NCBI GenBank assembly: GCA_013214545.1
Contig: JABSQB010000009.1
Coordinates: 1 to 64,000 of the forward strand
Source of the DNA: Henriciella sp.
Lineage (GTDB): Bacteria > Pseudomonadota > Alphaproteobacteria > Caulobacterales > Hyphomonadaceae
DNA length: 64,000 nucleotides
Direction: 5' to 3'
A program made the position numbers and the translations under genes. The notes beneath the pieces are model-generated. The model did not search any database and was not told the origin of the DNA. It was given only the letters and a program-made list of their open reading frames with translations. Position 1 is the stretch's first letter. The number at the start of each line of letters is the position of its first letter. Below are positions 61,722 through 64,000 of this stretch, piece by piece.

Positions 61722-64000
61722 GTGCCCGATACCGCCGCTTCTGTTAAAAAGCCAAAAGCACCGACGCCCTTCATGGCGCAATACCTTGCCATCAAGGCAA
61801 AGCACGGCGATGCATTATTGTTTTTTCGCATGGGCGACTTCTACGAACTGTTCTTCGAAGACGCTGTTCGCGCAGCCGAAATTCTCGACATCACTTTAAC
61901 GTCAAGAGGCGAACACGAAGGCAAGCCCATCCCAATGGCCGGGGTGCCCTATCATGCGGCGGAAGGGTATTTGGCGCGCCTGATCAAGTCCGGCGGACGC
62001 GTCGCGGTGTGCGAGCAGACTGAAAGCCCGGCAGAAGCAAAGAAACGCGGGTCCAAAGCGATTGTGAACCGGGAGATCGTGCGCATCGTGACGCCCGGCA
62101 CAATTACCGAAGACAGTCTCCTGCCCCCTCGCCAGGGACAAGCCCTCGTTGCGGTTGCCTTCACGTCTGGCGGCGCCGACGCCGCTTTGGCGGCCTGCGA
62201 CGTCTCAACGGGCCAGTTCGAAGTCCGCCCGTTCGCGCCGGAAAGCTATGCAGAAACCGTCGGCGCGCTTCCGGTCACGGAACTGCTGATCACCGAAAGC
62301 GATGCTGACCGACCGCTCGTCCGCTTGGCGCAGGAAAACCTGCGGCTGCCGCAAACCTATCGCCCGAACAGCGCCGCGAATGCCAAATCGGGTGAGCGCC
62401 TGTTGAAGGACGCATTCAAAGTCGCAGCGCTGGACTCGTTTGGCATTTTCACCAAAGCTGAATTATCCGCCTGCGCCCTTCTGCTCGACTATCTCTCAAT
62501 TACGCAGGCCGGGGACGATATTCGCCTCGATCCACCCCGCCGCAGCGCGTCGACGAGCGGCCTCTCCATCGACCCTGCGACGCGGGCCAGCCTTGAGATC
62601 GATACGGCGCTCGATGGCACGCGCCGCGGCACGCTTTTGGCGACGGTGGATCGCACGCTCACCGCGCCTGGCGCCCGCTTGCTTGCGGCGCGCATTGCCC
62701 GGCCTGAAACAGACGCGTCCATCATCAGCGACCGGCATGACGGGATAGAGTACTTCCTGGCCAATGATCATTTGCGCGAGACCGTGCGCGCAGCGTTGAA
62801 AGCAGCGCCCGACCTTGAGCGAGCCAGATCGCGCATTCGCCTTGGCCGCGGCGGACCAAGAGATCTCGCTGCGATTGGTGCGGCCCTGCGCGCGGGTGAG
62901 CACGCTGTGGCAGAGGTGGCTCGCGCCGCCACCAACCCACCGCCGCTGATCGAGGCCGCTCTGCAAGCGCTGACGCTGACAAATGAACCTGATCTTGCTG
63001 CTCTGGTTGGAGATCTGGCGAAAGCGCTCGATGAAGACCTGCCGGCCCTCGCGCGCGATGGTGGCTTCATTGCGACCGGCTGGGATGAAGCGCTGGATGA
63101 AGCGCGCGCGCTCAAGTCTGACAGTCGCCGTATCATCGCCCAGCTGCAAACCCGATATGCCGGCGAGACCGGAATTGCCGGACTAAAGATCAAGTTCAAC
63201 AGTGTGCTGGGCTATTTCATTGATGTAACGGCGCGCCATGCCGATCCCATGATGCAGCCGCCTTTGGCTGAGACGTTCATCCATCGCCAGACGCTGGCAT
63301 CCAATGTCCGCTTCTCGACGACGGAACTGTCCGAACTTGCCGGCAAGATCTCGCGCGCCGACGATATTGCCAAAGGCCGGGAGCTCGCGATCTTCCAACG
63401 TTTCTGCGAGCGCGTTGAAGCGCAGTCAGAACCGTTAAGCCGTGCAGCCGCGGCCCTGGCAGAGATCGACACAGCCGCAGCGAGTGCAGAATGGGCAAGC
63501 GAGATTGGCGGTGTTCGGCCTGTTCTGTCAGCGGATCCCGTGTTCGAAGCCAATGGCTTGCGCCACCCCGTTGTCGAGGCGGCGCTGCGCAAACAAGGCG
63601 ACGGCTTCACGGCAAATGACCTGACCCTTGATGCGAGCGGCGAGATGGCGCCTCGCCTCGCCCTAGTCACCGGGCCGAACATGGCGGGTAAGTCGACCTA
63701 TCTGCGCCAGGCTTGCCTCGCCGTGATCCTCGCGCAAGCCGGCCTTTATGTCCCGGCTCGACAGCTGACCCTCGGCATCGCAGATCGCGTATTTTCCCGC
63801 GTTGGCGCCAGCGATGATCTCTCGCGCGGCCGGTCTACTTTTATGGTCGAGATGGTTGAGACCGCGGCCATCCTCACCCAGGCAACCGCCCAGTCCTTTG
63901 TCATTCTGGATGAAGTCGGGCGTGGAACATCAACCTATGACGGGCTCGCCATCGCTTGGGCCGCCGTCGAGCATTTGCACAATACCAATAAGTGCCGGGC
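61722..64000 (+). CDS. mutS: DNA mismatch repair protein MutS (3' end beyond the window)
   Basis: Mismatch recognition ATPase; 759 codons visible of about 880-900 expected. The mismatch-binding Phe-x-Glu is present as [15 protein letters not shown] near residue 40. Connector, lever and clamp domains fill about 120-600; the ATPase begins near residue 600 with Walker [10 protein letters not shown] at 651-659 and Walker B/signature [19 protein letters not shown]. The start is GTG at 61722. The 120-base gap to maeB shows nothing clear except GC-rich sequence. Confidence 0.95.
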   Translation, partial: MPDTAASVKKPKAPTPFMAQYLAIKAKHGDALLFFRMGDFYELFFEDAVRAAEILDITLTSRGEHEGKPIPMAGVPYHAAEGYLARLIKSGGRVAVCEQTESPAEAKKRGSKAIVNREIVRIVTPGTITEDSLLPPRQGQALVAVAFTSGGADAALAACDVSTGQFEVRPFAPESYAETVGALPVTELLITESDADRPLVRLAQENLRLPQTYRPNSAANAKSGERLLKDAFKVAALDSFGIFTKAELSACALLLDYLSITQAGDDIRLDPPRRSASTSGLSIDPATRASLEIDTALDGTRRGTLLATVDRTLTAPGARLLAARIARPETDASIISDRHDGIEYFLANDHLRETVRAALKAAPDLERARSRIRLGRGGPRDLAAIGAALRAGEHAVAEVARAATNPPPLIEAALQALTLTNEPDLAALVGDLAKALDEDLPALARDGGFIATGWDEALDEARALKSDSRRIIAQLQTRYAGETGIAGLKIKFNSVLGYFIDVTARHADPMMQPPLAETFIHRQTLASNVRFSTTELSELAGKISRADDIAKGRELAIFQRFCERVEAQSEPLSRAAAALAEIDTAAASAEWASEIGGVRPVLSADPVFEANGLRHPVVEAALRKQGDGFTANDLTLDASGEMAPRLALVTGPNMAGKSTYLRQACLAVILAQAGLYVPARQLTLGIADRVFSRVGASDDLSRGRSTFMVEMVETAAILTQATAQSFVILDEVGRGTSTYDGLAIAWAAVEHLHNTNKCR

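Noticed and set aside
1-64000. tRNA, rRNA, insertion sequence, prophage or CRISPR features
   Set aside because: I looked in the intergenic gaps and saw no cloverleaf, no transposase-like protein and no regular repeat-spacer pattern.

Overview
The window reads as an ordinary chromosomal segment of a marine alphaproteobacterium, most likely Caulobacterales of the Hyphomonadaceae/Maricaulaceae type. The evidence is: densely packed genes on both strands with 3rd-position GC preference; family members that are mainly alphaproteobacterial (F1-ATPase inhibitor zeta subunit, TIGR02301 protein, CC0125/CC1285 lipoprotein, DUF2332, PstC/PstA with long extracytoplasmic parts); the Caulobacter-like phoR...pstCAB-phoU-phoB order; and an alphaproteobacterial LexA-type box (GTTC-N7-GTTC). 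I see no rRNA, tRNA, insertion sequence, prophage or CRISPR array. The taxonomy is inference from protein content only.

Layout. 1-2657: C-truncated indolepyruvate ferredoxin oxidoreductase, divergent from an Lrp-type regulator, then a serine hydrolase lipoprotein, DUF2332, a thiolase, DUF1801. 7327-15534: an M13 metallopeptidase carrying an EF-hand-like loop, and a tripartite RND efflux operon (outer-membrane factor, adaptor, pump). 15710-22987: the phosphate regulon (phoR, an rluA-type gene wedged in, pstC, pstA, pstB, phoU, phoB) with a PHO box in front of pstC and no pstS. 23001-30478: nitronate monooxygenase, an acidic alanine-rich lipoprotein, an SDR, a tandem retropepsin-like protease, a D-2-hydroxyacid dehydrogenase, TIGR02301, TrmJ, isocitrate dehydrogenase, a GNAT. 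30578-32828: an Arg/Asp-rich secreted protein, purS, a sulfotransferase gene broken by one stop codon, and purC. 33017-39766: zeta subunit/glutaredoxin/DUF427/phosphatase operon, rimO, an alpha/beta hydrolase overlapping a Rieske protein whose domains are in the reverse of the usual order, and a HerA-like ATPase. 39767-44348: hydroxyacid dehydrogenase and PhyH dioxygenase divergent from a TetR regulator across a palindromic operator, then an aldehyde dehydrogenase. 44412-51272: a lipoprotein sugar-dehydrogenase-like propeller, MscS, a candidate small RNA, a lipoprotein, an SDR, DUF1232, lysoplasmalogenase, and an LpoA-like lipoprotein. 51266-59318: rsmI, yraN (also broken by one stop codon), BON protein, gshB, an FNLG-repeat lipoprotein, yifB/comM behind a LexA box, a soluble hybrid histidine kinase with a degenerate receiver, and ampG. 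59328-64000: malic enzyme and a truncated mutS.

The most unusual signals are: (1) the Rieske protein with an apparent mononuclear-iron motif upstream of a C-terminal Rieske domain; (2) two otherwise intact conserved genes (sulfotransferase and yraN), each carrying exactly one in-frame nonsense codon where the family has Gly and Tyr; (3) a PHO box located downstream of the rluA insertion; (4) a LexA-type box in front of comM/yifB; (5) an EF-hand-like insertion in an M13 peptidase; (6) low-complexity exported proteins; and (7) an intergenic minus-strand hairpin-terminator unit that could be a small RNA. I found no clearly new multi-gene system; the Rieske/hydrolase pair and the PhyH/TetR/ALDH/dehydrogenase module are the best candidates for undescribed metabolism.
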